Source: Brettanomyces bruxellensis (taxonomy: Eukaryota > Ascomycota > Pichiomycetes > Pichiales > Pichiaceae). Taken from it: 64,000 nucleotides of DNA. The DNA lies in assembly GCF_011074885.1 (NCBI RefSeq), contig NC_054687.1, positions 868,001-932,000 on the forward strand. The letters are read 5' to 3'. A model generated the notes under the pieces. The model was not told where the DNA came from. It saw only the letters and a program-made list of their open reading frames with translations, and ran no database searches. The position numbers and the translations under genes are program-made. This document shows positions 29,296-38,810 of this stretch, one piece after another (within the stretch, counting starts at the first letter, position 1; the number at the start of each line of letters is the position of its first letter).

Positions 29296-30052
29296 ATGCG
29301 AATGTGTAAATGATGAATTTTGACGCGTTGCTTTCATGTAGTTTCGTGTTAATCTTTACCAGCAGCTTCGAATGCTGCAGAATTCTGTTGGTTTAATGTC
29401 CTATATAAATGAATACCCAGTTTAGTCATTAGTTGAACGTACTTTGACAGACTACGGATTCAATAATGTGTGTTTCGTCCTTAATTTGGTGCAAGCAGTG
29501 TACTTTATGTATAGCTGTGGATAAACGATAAAGCCATGTCAGTAAAGGATATGTAGCAAGTGCTTTTTAACCGTGAAGATAGTTTTAGATGTATGGCTTG
29601 ATTAGATAACTAATTGGTATATGATAGTACTTTCTACTTGCTTTCGGTATCCAGTTTGAGTTATATTTGCACATTACCTCATTAGATATGCTATTTATTT
29701 CAGCTAATTGTACATACAATGTCGTATATGTCTGCTAATGCATTCAATCCAGACAATACTCATGCGATAACTTCTATGTTTACTAATATCTTGATTAATC
29801 CAACTCTCTACATGTAATATCATATAAGTTTACTAATATCTTGATTAAGCCAATTCTGTGCATACAATGACGTATATATTTTTTAATGCATTCAATTCAA
29901 ACAATAACTACATGCAATAACCTCTATGTTTACTAATATCTTGATTAAACAAACTCTCTACATGCAATATAAGTTTAAGATATCTTGATTCAATTCGATT
30001 CGGAACCTGCACTTAAACATAAGATAAACATTTCAAATAGTATTGGTCCCTC
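29296..30052. other. Convergent spacer with a large direct repeat
   Basis: 760 bases between the rightward coiled-coil gene and leftward malate synthase. The right half is a direct duplication (29711-29964). No gene is seen. Confidence 0.6.
29711..29964. repeat. Direct repeat of about 100 bases, 149-base period
   Basis: Copy 1 (29711 to about 29815) and copy 2 (29860 to about 29964) share CATACAATG-CGTATAT, AATGCATTCAAT, CTATGTTTACTAATATCTTG and CTCTCTACATG in the same order. A third partial TTTACTAATATCTTGATTA lies between them at 29829-29848. Confidence 0.8.
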
Positions 30053-31729
30053 TCATGGCTTCAAGCTGGAGAGGTCGATCGACTTTCCAACCGTCGTGAT
30101 CTGCGGATACAAGATCTGGGTCAAGAACTCCGAAAGTGGCTTCTTGTTACCGATTTCATCGGTTAAAGCCTTGGCGGCCTCAGCAAACTTGTTTCCATCA
30201 GCAGTTGCAAGTTTCTTTGCCTCTTGGTCAATGAGCTCGATCACCAACTCTGGTGTACAGGTTTCCCCCGTGTCCTCGAGTCTGACCTTCTGATGAGACC
30301 AGGAATAGAGCTGCAAACGTGAAACTTCGGCCGTAGCAGCATCTTCCATCATGTGGTTGATTGGAACACAGCCAAAGCCTCTCAACCAGGATTCCATATA
30401 GTTCAAGCCGATGTAGATGTTGGCATCAACACCCTTTCTGGTGATTTTTCCACCGATGATGTTTGTATCAACCAAATCGGCCTCGCTCACACTAGTGTCA
30501 GGTTTCTGCACGTAAACTTGGTTCGGTGTCGGCATGTGCTTCTCAAAAACAGATCTTGCAGTTTGCAAAAGGCCAGGATGTGCAATCCAGGTTCCATCGT
30601 GTCCAGCCAACACCTCCCTAAGCTTATCTCTTCCAACAGCATCGAGTGCCTCCTTGTTTTTCACAGGATCGTCCTTTCTTGGAATGAATGCTGCCATTCC
30701 ACCCATTGCATGAACTCCTCTCTTGTGGCACACCTTGATCAACTGCTTCACATAGTTTGTCATGAATGGGACCGTCATCGTGACCTGGTTTCTGTCCGGA
30801 AGAATGTGCTCCTTTTGGTTTCTCAACCGCTTGATTGTGGAAAACATGTAATCCCAACGGCCGCAGTTCAAACCTGAAGAGTGCTCTCTGAGTGCATACA
30901 ACACCTCATCAAGCTGATACGAGATAGGCAAGGTCTCGATCAACACTGTGGCCTTGATGGAACCCCTTGGAATTTCGAGGCAGTCCTCTGAAACAGAGAA
31001 AATGTCGTCCCATAGCTTGGCTTCCTGCCAATGCTCCATCTTTGGAAGATAGAAGAATGGTCCCAAGCCCTGCGAGATCAAATACTTGGCATTGTGGTAA
31101 AAGAAAAGGCCGAAGTCCATGATGGAAGCCGAAATCGGCTCATCATCGATCAGAATATGGCTATCAACCATGTGCCAGCCTCTCGGACGCACAATCAGAA
31201 CTGGAACACGTCTTCCCTCGTGATGGATCTTGTATCTCTTGCCCGTTTTCGGGTTCGTGAAGTCGATTTTGTCCCTGATGGCATCGTACAAGTTCACCTG
31301 CCCGTAAATCATGTTGTGCCAGGTTGGAGAGCATGAATCCTCAAAGTCTGTCATGTATGTTTGCACATCGGTGTTGAAGGCATTCACAACCATCTTGGCA
31401 TCTGGAGGTCCCGTGATCTCAACCTTACGACACTGAAGCTTGGGATGTGTTGGAAGACACTTCCAGTTTGGATCATCTCTGATGTACTTGGTCTCTTCCA
31501 AGAAGTGCAAATGTCCTCCATCATCCAATTCTTTCTGAACAACCTGACGGTGCTCCAAAAGCTTTTCTCTTCTTTCGTTAAAAGTCCTGTGCAAGAACAC
31601 AATGAATTTTAGTGCTCCCTGCGTGAGAATATCGCGGGGAGTTGAGGGTGCCTTCTCGGCCTTGTCCGAGATTTCTCCCACAACCCGAACACCTTTTAGA
31701 GAAGAATTGTATAATTCGGCGGATGGCAT
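30053..31729 (-). CDS. MLS1: Malate synthase
   Basis: 558 residues. It condenses glyoxylate with acetyl-CoA to malate in the glyoxylate cycle, which yeasts need on two-carbon sources. The family signature [17 protein letters not shown] is present near residue 283, together with [31 protein letters not shown] and [12 protein letters not shown], so the enzyme looks intact. Odd point: the chain ends LSSLKP, not in SKL or another usual peroxisomal targeting tripeptide, and no N-terminal PTS2 is seen, so a cytosolic location is likely. A stop-codon readthrough extension would not create SKL either. The same fold serves the allantoin-pathway paralogue Dal7, so MLS1 rather than DAL7 is assumed because only one copy is in view. 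Confidence 0.92.
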   Translation of the reverse strand: MPSAELYNSSLKGVRVVGEISDKAEKAPSTPRDILTQGALKFIVFLHRTFNERREKLLEHRQVVQKELDDGGHLHFLEETKYIRDDPNWKCLPTHPKLQCRKVEITGPPDAKMVVNAFNTDVQTYMTDFEDSCSPTWHNMIYGQVNLYDAIRDKIDFTNPKTGKRYKIHHEGRRVPVLIVRPRGWHMVDSHILIDDEPISASIMDFGLFFYHNAKYLISQGLGPFFYLPKMEHWQEAKLWDDIFSVSEDCLEIPRGSIKATVLIETLPISYQLDEVLYALREHSSGLNCGRWDYMFSTIKRLRNQKEHILPDRNQVTMTVPFMTNYVKQLIKVCHKRGVHAMGGMAAFIPRKDDPVKNKEALDAVGRDKLREVLAGHDGTWIAHPGLLQTARSVFEKHMPTPNQVYVQKPDTSVSEADLVDTNIIGGKITRKGVDANIYIGLNYMESWLRGFGCVPINHMMEDAATAEVSRLQLYSWSHQKVRLEDTGETCTPELVIELIDQEAKKLATADGNKFAEAAKALTDEIGNKKPLSEFLTQILYPQITTVGKSIDLSSLKP

Positions 31730-32515
31730 TGTTGAGAAAAAAAAAATTTCAAGAATTCACACTTGACTTCCAATTAATTGTCTTAATGCTCGCGTCTGCG
31801 TGGCCAATACAAAATACTGCTTTTCCAAATGCAAACAACAAAGTCAATCTGAATGCACAGCTAATTAAAATATGTTGGAAACTGGTCTGTATTTATATCG
31901 CACCTCTTTTAATTATCATCCCACACTCCATTTTCGTCCTCCTGTCACCCCTGGCAATTAATGCTCGGCCCATCGCTATTCTATGCAAATAATGCTCCTT
32001 CCGGCCAACCGAACCTGCCTTCTGCTTTCTTGATTTTCTCCCCTTATCTTCCATCCGTACATATTTTCGACAAATCTTGGTGTGCCTTTTTATTATTTTT
32101 TTTCTTTCTCTCTCCCTTATCGCCATCTCCCCGTTACCCCACAAAATTAATCCATGTGCGGGCAGATGGGCTCCCTCATTTTGCTTTTAGAATACAGGCA
32201 TTCTAGTCCGAATTCGGCTTTGCCTCAGAATCCCATTTCATGCGTCACATTCTGGGAAAAGAAATTATGCTCGATCTACACTGCAATACTTATGTATATT
32301 TAAGAAAGCATATAAAAGGGAAATAAAACGAAAATAAAACGAAAACATAAAAAGTGAATTAAAGGGGAGTAAAAAGAATTAAAAAAGAAGTAAAGGGAAG
32401 TAAAAAGGAAGTAAAAAGAAGTATATAAAAGGGATTCTTTCCATCCCTTTTGTCTCATTTTATTTACCTTTAGTATCTTATTAATCTATTTTATTGAGTT
32501 ATTATAATCCTTATA
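31730..32515. other. Spacer between the HRT3-like stop and malate synthase
   Basis: Malate synthase promoter (right of 31730) plus the 3' region of the leftward HRT3-like gene. It includes a pyrimidine-rich tract (about 32000-32140) and a purine-rich AATAAAACG / AAGTAAAAAG low-complexity run (about 32320-32430). I could not find a convincing carbon-source-responsive element by eye. Confidence 0.5.
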
Positions 32516-33709
32516 TCACACTCTTCTAGCCGGATCCGCATATTCCTCCACCCTCATAAATTTAAAGTCCTTCTCAGACTCAAGCCCAAATGTTCCAGGC
32601 TCATTGTTAAAAGTGTTTATATATCCCATTTCTATCCATTTCAACCGATCATGCCTAGAGTACCTGCCTCCATTTTCGATCTGAAGCCTATCTATGAAGT
32701 TCCAATCCTTCTGTGAACCTTCACTTTTCACAATGAGCAAACCTTCAGGGCTGATGCTGAATGTTCCCTCATAGATATTATACCACCGTTTTGTTGTTGA
32801 GTTAACTAGCGGCCTATTGGAACCTTCGTTATCTTCAAGTTCTTGCCTTTTTATTAACTCCTTCCAGTTCTTGTATAAAAGAGGGATGACCTTGGATGGT
32901 TCAAGAATTGTGAGCAACTTGAGAGAACTGCCATCTCGGAAAAATCGGTAGTAACGATAGTATGTGATCATCCTGAAAGGCACAGCCCAACTACTCGAAA
33001 ATTCCTCCCTGCCACCTGGTTTTTGGGTAATTACTGTGCTCACATACACCCCTCTATATTTGATGAAAGGTCTTTCCCGAAGCATCTTCAAATACTGTCT
33101 CCCCCATTTCTTACGCATGATTTGTCGATATTTGGTACCTTCCTCAATCCGATACACTTGCTTGCTGTATACGGACTTGGCCATTACTTTCCACGTTCGG
33201 CTATCGTAAAATCCCAAATAGGCCATTTTCTTGCATGTCATCGAGAGATTGAACCAGGCAGGTGCATTCATCAATTGTAAAAGCTTCAAAATATACATGA
33301 GCATCTCATCTGGAAGAATAGCAATTGGTATTTCCGGGTTTTGCTCCTCATCCAGTGGTTCAAATTCGCACTCTGAAAATGTTGATAGCAGTTTCTGCAC
33401 TTGAATCTTGCTGAGATCTAATCGAACAAACCTATGGTCAACTTTTGGTATTCCATCCTTCCGCTTTTCCAATGGTGGTAATTTCTCCAAAAGTTTTGTT
33501 CGATACTGTTTGTCCACCTTATCATCCAACTTATATGCCTTTCTATAGTATTCTGCTGCCTCTGAAAGAAGACCAACATGCTCTTTTGCAGCAGCTACCT
33601 CAAAAAGCGATATTGCATACTGCGTGGGCGATATTTTCGAGTTGCATCTCATATCCCTGAGACTGAGACCTTTGAGTTTCCGCTCAATCTCATCTATATC
33701 TGAAGACAT
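32516..33709 (-). CDS. HRT3: HRT3-like F-box protein
   Basis: 397 residues. A TPR-like helical pair (about 25-65: LFEVAAAKEHVGLLSEAAEYYRKAY; only the pattern is meant) precedes an F-box at about 125-170 (IAILPDEMLMYILKLLQLMN, then NLSMTCKKM), followed by the conserved Hrt3/Pof7/FBXO9 C-terminal domain with FIKYRGVYVS and PFRMITYYRYYRFFRDGS. F-box proteins bring substrates to the SCF ubiquitin ligase through Skp1. Substrates of yeast Hrt3 are poorly known. It is divergent with the YDR124W-like gene across a 540-base spacer. Start at the first ATG. Confidence 0.85.
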   Translation of the reverse strand: MSSDIDEIERKLKGLSLRDMRCNSKISPTQYAISLFEVAAAKEHVGLLSEAAEYYRKAYKLDDKVDKQYRTKLLEKLPPLEKRKDGIPKVDHRFVRLDLSKIQVQKLLSTFSECEFEPLDEEQNPEIPIAILPDEMLMYILKLLQLMNAPAWFNLSMTCKKMAYLGFYDSRTWKVMAKSVYSKQVYRIEEGTKYRQIMRKKWGRQYLKMLRERPFIKYRGVYVSTVITQKPGGREEFSSSWAVPFRMITYYRYYRFFRDGSSLKLLTILEPSKVIPLLYKNWKELIKRQELEDNEGSNRPLVNSTTKRWYNIYEGTFSISPEGLLIVKSEGSQKDWNFIDRLQIENGGRYSRHDRLKWIEMGYINTFNNEPGTFGLESEKDFKFMRVEEYADPARRV

Positions 33710-34247
33710 TGTGCGATAATTTGTTCGGCAACTCTACTGTTGTCCAAATCCTGTTTGGAGTGTGGTATGTACAGGAAAACACGAACCGCATTTTCCTTGC
33801 AAAGAAAAAGCCTGAGCGAATTCACTATTAGGGAAAACTGTGCATCCGTACACCAGCACTAATTTGGAAATTTAGCTTGTATGAGAACCCATGTCTATGA
33901 TTTGATGTGAACAAATGGAAACTTGACTTTTCCAATAGTTTTATCCTCTAATCTGGACACAGGGCAAGATAGAATATTTGCATTGTACTTGATACGTCAA
34001 ATATTATAGTTTTCAATAATGAATCACAAATACATTTTCCATGACTGCTCCTACAGTTCTGAAACAAGTCCGAATCCGCATTAAATTTTTTCACACAGAT
34101 GGAACCAGGATGGAGCTTAAAAAACCATTAGGGATCATATTGATCTGTTGAATATATATAGCTACAAAATCTGTGTGATACATCGAAATGATATGTCTTA
34201 ATGATACAAAGTAGTGAAAATGATATGTTGAACAAAAGCAAGTCATT
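33710..34247. promoter_or_regulatory. Divergent promoter HRT3-like / YDR124W-like
   Basis: A 540-base AT-rich spacer that must carry both promoters. ATATATAG at 34154 is the only TATA-like word near the rightward gene. Nothing else is recognised. Confidence 0.5.
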
Positions 34248-35450
34248 ATGAAGCAAGTCGAGAATTATCTAAAGGAAATCCAAGAGAAGGCAGAGATCTT
34301 GAACCAGAAGCATGGCCTTCAATATTATTGCATCTTCTATGATTCAAATGGTGTATTTAAAAGAGAGCTTATGTCATCGGAATGCAGACAGAATGTGCCT
34401 TTAACCGATAGTACGCCTGATCAGGCAACGGAGCCAGATCCAACCTTCTTTTCTCCACACAGCAGTCCTGTTAAGATGATAGTCGTCAACACAAGCAGCC
34501 AGCATGAAGTAAACAACTATCTCTTCAACTGCTTTGAAGAATTTCAGCAGATTCCATGCAAAATCCTTGCAAAGCAATGGATCAAGATTATCGAACCACG
34601 AAAGCAATCACGTCATCCATATAATCAAGGAGATAAGGCCAAACCGTATTGGTGGCCCATATCAGCTCGCCATAAAGAGCCGGACCATTTGAAAAAAGAT
34701 GAGAGAATCAGTCTATTGATCAGCATTCTCAAAAAGTTCAAAGAGAGAGAGAACGAGTTGATAAACAGTGCTGAGCGCATAGGTGATGTTACCATATCAG
34801 GAGCTGAAATCAAGCGGGTGGGACCCATAACGATTAGAAAAATGAAGATTTTGAGGGATATGTTTCGGGTGGTGAAAGCTGATGGTTCGTGTTTGGAGGT
34901 TATTAAGCCCGGAAAGAAGTACTCAAGCAAGGTTTATCAAAGAAACAGAATGAAACTGGAAAAGAAATACCCCCAGAATACCCTACTTTCGAAGCTCATT
35001 AAAGCACACACTCCTAAAAATGGATCCTCCAGCTTCTTTCCAACGTCTTCATCGGATCCTTCTAATTTCCTACTCCCTATTCCTGGACAAGAAACGCAAG
35101 ATCCATTCAAATATCCGTTCATCACTCCAAGTAGAACAATTAACACATCGCACAATATCTTATCCTCGCCTTTTACACTAGTGCCACATACACCGCCGCA
35201 AATTCACGCATCTGCATCTTTCAATAAGCAAATTGATCCAAAGATCTTTGCCAACGAGAACACGAGTACGCTCTCTCCTTTGGATAAGTTCAAAACACCA
35301 AGCAGGTCGCAAACTTCTACGCATGATTTACCGCTAAGCGTTCTTAATGCATCTGTTTTTAATACAATGTCCAATTCACAGTCCCAGATAAAGCACGCCT
35401 TTAATGAGGCACCCGATAGTGAAGACACAATAAGTCAAATGTCTGATTAG
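34248..35450 (+). CDS. YDR124W-like protein (DUF2841 family)
   Basis: 400 residues. The conserved block at about 105-225 carries the family pattern PYWWPISARHKEPDHLKKDE followed by a helical segment LLISILKKFKERENEL, and then a region around RNRMKLEKKYP. This is the fungal YDR124W/DUF2841 helical domain. S. cerevisiae YDR124W is induced by mating pheromone, but its molecular role is unknown. The C-terminal 150 residues are Ser/Thr/Pro-rich and disordered (many TPxx and SPF segments), which suggests regulation by phosphorylation. It converges with TRZ1, with only 66 bases between the stop codons. Confidence 0.75.
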   Translation: MKQVENYLKEIQEKAEILNQKHGLQYYCIFYDSNGVFKRELMSSECRQNVPLTDSTPDQATEPDPTFFSPHSSPVKMIVVNTSSQHEVNNYLFNCFEEFQQIPCKILAKQWIKIIEPRKQSRHPYNQGDKAKPYWWPISARHKEPDHLKKDERISLLISILKKFKERENELINSAERIGDVTISGAEIKRVGPITIRKMKILRDMFRVVKADGSCLEVIKPGKKYSSKVYQRNRMKLEKKYPQNTLLSKLIKAHTPKNGSSSFFPTSSSDPSNFLLPIPGQETQDPFKYPFITPSRTINTSHNILSSPFTLVPHTPPQIHASASFNKQIDPKIFANENTSTLSPLDKFKTPSRSQTSTHDLPLSVLNASVFNTMSNSQSQIKHAFNEAPDSEDTISQMSD

Positions 35451-35516
35451 ACTGTAACCTTCAACAGTTACACGCTTCCAAATGTGTTTTTAGAAACAAA
35501 AATTAAAACTCTCATA

Positions 35517-38222
35517 CTAATTTCTGGACTGTAGCTTTCTTTTCTTGCTTCTATCCCTAGGCTCTTCTTCTTCTTCCTTTTGCTCAATCTTGTCTTCAGA
35601 CTGGAATATATGCTCTAATCTCTCGTTTTCCCGCTCTATTATATGTCTCTGCTTGTCCATCTCTCCATATCTCAAAAGCATATTGTCGAACGCAAACACA
35701 ATTTGAATATTTGATGAATTTCGCTCCATCTCGGGGCTAACTGGAACCTTGAAGATGCTAGATCGTGTTTTAAAAGAGGCGTACTTTTTAAACGGATCAG
35801 ACAGATTTATCACCAAATCAGTTGTCTCTTCATCTTCTGTCTTCTTCTTACTTTTCATCCTCAATTCAGCTTTCTCACGCTCATCCTTTAACGCCATAAT
35901 GACTCTAGGGTCACCAAGTTCGCTTCTGGGTAATAAAGACGCATTTTTTAATTGCTCGTACACCTGCTTTGAGCAGCTGAATGAACGATATCTTTGACTG
36001 AAATGCGTTAAAATCACTTTTCTCGCTTTCATCAAAATGGCAACCTGGACGGCCTCGGAAGTTGTTGAGTGTCTTTTCTTTAATGCATCGAGAAGTTTAT
36101 CATCTTCCAATGTGGACTCGTGAATCAACAGATTGGAATGGTGTCCAATGTGTGCAAACTGCTTTCTCGGTCTTGAGTCTCCAGAATATGCTATTTTAAA
36201 ACTTTTCCCAGTGTCGTTAAGCCAAAACTCTAAGGCGCAAGAGTATGCGTATTCACAATGAAAAGCATAGCACGTGTTGAAGCTTTTCAACTTCAAGTCT
36301 TTAAACATCTGCTCGCATAGATCATCGTTAGGGGTGAAGGGACGAATTTTGACTTTTGAAGAAAGAAGATCACCGGAGTTGATCGCTTCCAAAGGCTGCT
36401 GCTCAAGTTCCGGCAATATTTTGGATGAACACTTGTTGAATTGCTCACAACTCAAATACCGGAGTCTCGACGTATCACCTAGATCTTCTATGCTGTTCAA
36501 CTCTTCTAGAAATTTCTCATACTGCCAGGGAGTAACTATATACAAGAGTCTATTATCATCATTGTCCTCCCGAGCTCTCTTGAGCCATTCCTTAATCAAT
36601 CCAGCAATTCCCATGTGATGATCAGCATGAAGATGTGAGAGATAAATAAGTTTTAACTCTCGCATCAACATGTCCATGTCATCTTTCTTAAAGAGTCTCT
36701 TGATTGTACCCATTGTATTCTCGCCTGCATCTAGAAATATCGTCCTATATCCACTATCGCCGGTCTTCGAGTCGATGAATGGAACTCTCACCATATTTCC
36801 AAGGACATTTCGAAACTTAGATGGAATTGCCGATCCAGTTCCACAAACCAATGTCTCAACTTGATCTGCCAAAGAGACATTTTCATCCGGCTTGCAACGA
36901 ATTAAATGCTCTGCTTCCGATGGAGTGCTCCATGACACGAAATCGTTCTTTAATTGTTCACTATTATCCATATTCAAAGTTCCAAAAACGCTGTCGTATA
37001 GTTCTTCATAGTAGTGTATATCCTTCTCCGTCCCTTTAATCGTTGCTTCGTCTAATGTCACCGGCATTCCAGCCTTGAAGTTCACCTTCTGGCCGGAAAT
37101 CATTGGGAAAATTTTATTTGTGGATTTAAGTTCTTCCGGTATTTCCAACTCCGGTTTGTTGCTCCACCGGAAAAGTGGAAACCACCGAGGTAAAAAGCAT
37201 TTCCATTTAAGCGATGTTTCATACGATGTTTCGTAGTTGATGAGATCGGGAGTGTACTGTTTATGCGAAATAAACTGGAGTGTCTTGTCACCGAACGAAG
37301 TAATGAATTCCTTATAATCAGGTCTGCTGAGTGGTCTGTCAATTGAGCTTCCAATAAAGTGATAAACTGCTCCAAAATGGTCCGCGTGAACTGATTTCAA
37401 AACCCGGCTCCAGTCGTACTTGTAGGTATTGGCAAGATATTCCTCTGAAGGCACCTCAAGAAAGAGTATTGGTTCAAATGAGCGAGTTGGTTCAAGTACC
37501 TGGTCAGGTGTCACAACTGTTCCATTATCCAAAGTGACAGGTTGGAAGTTGCAGAGTGCTTTAAAATGCTTAATCTGGCATCCAAGCTCCCGGGCCTTCT
37601 TGACTTGGAACTTTCCACGTTTCGGTATGCCGTTCATTACCCAACTTGTGCAGATCTTATTGTTTGTGATTGTTCTGGGCAACGAAACATTGGTGACGGT
37701 TTTGTTCAAGATATTTGGATTATTCTGTATCGGAAAGATTTGCTTCACAAGGATGTCTAGCTTCCTTTTGAGCGAGCTGCTTATGTCTTTGGTTTCAGAC
37801 CCGTTTTCTGGTTTAATCGACACAGGACTAATGACAAACCCACCTGTCTCTAATGGCCCATTTTTCGGCTTTTCAACATCTAAGTCGAGGCCAAAGCGAA
37901 ACACAAAAAACCTCCAGCATGAGATTAGATACTGAAGTACATGTTTTGTGCTGTGGTACACACCAAGTCGTTTAAGACCTTGATCACTCACCGTTAGAAT
38001 AAGACCCGGAAGACCACTAATGGAGCCCCAATCAAGGGTTCCGGTTAGAAATATGTTTTCAAGCCTCGATGTGCGCACTCCAAGTTCATTGCACTTTCTT
38101 TGAAATCCTTCTGGAACGGATCCAATCAGTTGTCTTTGTCCCGTGAGCGTATTTCTTATAAATACACTTGATCTGTTCAAATCCGATGTAGGATGAACCA
38201 CCGGTATTATTTCAAAGGACAT
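35517..38222 (-). CDS. TRZ1: TRZ1, long-form tRNase Z
   Basis: 901 residues from the ATG at 38222 (S. cerevisiae 838). This endonuclease cuts the 3' trailer from precursor tRNAs. The N-terminal half is the degenerate beta-lactamase copy, beginning MSFEIIPVVHPTSD and containing the family block ENIFLTGTLDWGSISGLPGL. The C-terminal half is active: HxHxDH motif in LSHLHADHHMGIAG near 530, KIAYSGDSRP near 680, and ILTHFSQRY near 740. A Lys-rich tail follows. The start at 38222 aligns with the family. An in-frame ATG at 38360 would add 46 residues (MYGIIGKFGIGEKVSLGRST and so on), positively charged and almost free of acidic residues, like a mitochondrial presequence. The yeast enzyme works in both nucleus and mitochondria. 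Confidence 0.93.
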   Translation of the reverse strand: MSFEIIPVVHPTSDLNRSSVFIRNTLTGQRQLIGSVPEGFQRKCNELGVRTSRLENIFLTGTLDWGSISGLPGLILTVSDQGLKRLGVYHSTKHVLQYLISCWRFFVFRFGLDLDVEKPKNGPLETGGFVISPVSIKPENGSETKDISSSLKRKLDILVKQIFPIQNNPNILNKTVTNVSLPRTITNNKICTSWVMNGIPKRGKFQVKKARELGCQIKHFKALCNFQPVTLDNGTVVTPDQVLEPTRSFEPILFLEVPSEEYLANTYKYDWSRVLKSVHADHFGAVYHFIGSSIDRPLSRPDYKEFITSFGDKTLQFISHKQYTPDLINYETSYETSLKWKCFLPRWFPLFRWSNKPELEIPEELKSTNKIFPMISGQKVNFKAGMPVTLDEATIKGTEKDIHYYEELYDSVFGTLNMDNSEQLKNDFVSWSTPSEAEHLIRCKPDENVSLADQVETLVCGTGSAIPSKFRNVLGNMVRVPFIDSKTGDSGYRTIFLDAGENTMGTIKRLFKKDDMDMLMRELKLIYLSHLHADHHMGIAGLIKEWLKRAREDNDDNRLLYIVTPWQYEKFLEELNSIEDLGDTSRLRYLSCEQFNKCSSKILPELEQQPLEAINSGDLLSSKVKIRPFTPNDDLCEQMFKDLKLKSFNTCYAFHCEYAYSCALEFWLNDTGKSFKIAYSGDSRPRKQFAHIGHHSNLLIHESTLEDDKLLDALKKRHSTTSEAVQVAILMKARKVILTHFSQRYRSFSCSKQVYEQLKNASLLPRSELGDPRVIMALKDEREKAELRMKSKKKTEDEETTDLVINLSDPFKKYASFKTRSSIFKVPVSPEMERNSSNIQIVFAFDNMLLRYGEMDKQRHIIERENERLEHIFQSEDKIEQKEEEEEPRDRSKKRKLQSRN

Positions 38223-38810
38223 CCCCGGGTTTTTCGCTATTGCTAATCTCTGTTGACTCCCTATGTGTGTTTTTGCTTCCTGAAAGCTTGAAGTGTGTAT
38301 CGTGCTTCTGCCTAAGCTTACCTTCTCTCCTATTCCAAATTTACCGATTATTCCGTACATATAAGTTAATATATGCGCATCTGTGTGTATTGAAAACGGA
38401 AATAAAGGTACCACAATCGGATATCTCCTTCTATACGGTGGGGAATGTCGTTAGACGTAATTTTTTCACAGTAACAAACTGAAAAAAAGGCTTTTTGCAC
38501 TTGGTCTGAGTCTATTGTTTCAATAATAAGGAATTGATGGACTCGCCGACCACCTATTCTTTTTTTTTTTTTTTTTTTTTTGTACACAGATCTGGGGAAA
38601 GCAGGATTAGGGTTGAAAAAATTTTTTGATCAAGGTATGAAAAGTTGAAAAATAAATAAAATTAAAAAAAAAAAAATATGTATGAAAATTTTATCAGCCC
38701 TTATTGTCTGCTTGAGATACCATATATCGTGATATACAGGTTGTCAACACTCAAGCATCAGACTCTTGACCCAGAAAACAAGGCATAGAAATCGCTCCAA
38801 GTGTCAGAAG
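38223..38810. promoter_or_regulatory. Divergent promoter TRZ1 / RRP5
   Basis: Carries the possible 46-codon TRZ1 extension (to 38360), a T-run of over 20 bases at 38559-38581, an RRPE-like element at 38614 and a second, shorter one at 38684. No other gene. Confidence 0.6.
38614..38627. promoter_or_regulatory. RRPE-like element upstream of RRP5
   Basis: TGAAAAAATTTTTT, about 190 bases upstream of the RRP5 start; TGAAAATTTT at 38684-38693 is a second match. These are the same motif class as upstream of PWP1 and RRP8. Confidence 0.6.

Noticed and set aside
30000..30055. Stop-codon readthrough to a hidden peroxisomal signal on malate synthase
   Set aside because: The stop context is TGA GAG rather than the leaky TGA CTA, and the frame beyond ends in ...GSESN, not a PTS1.
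38766..38810. Earlier start for RRP5 by 15 codons
   Set aside because: The upstream codon is TTG. The ATG at 38811 gives the family-typical start MVEKRKR.
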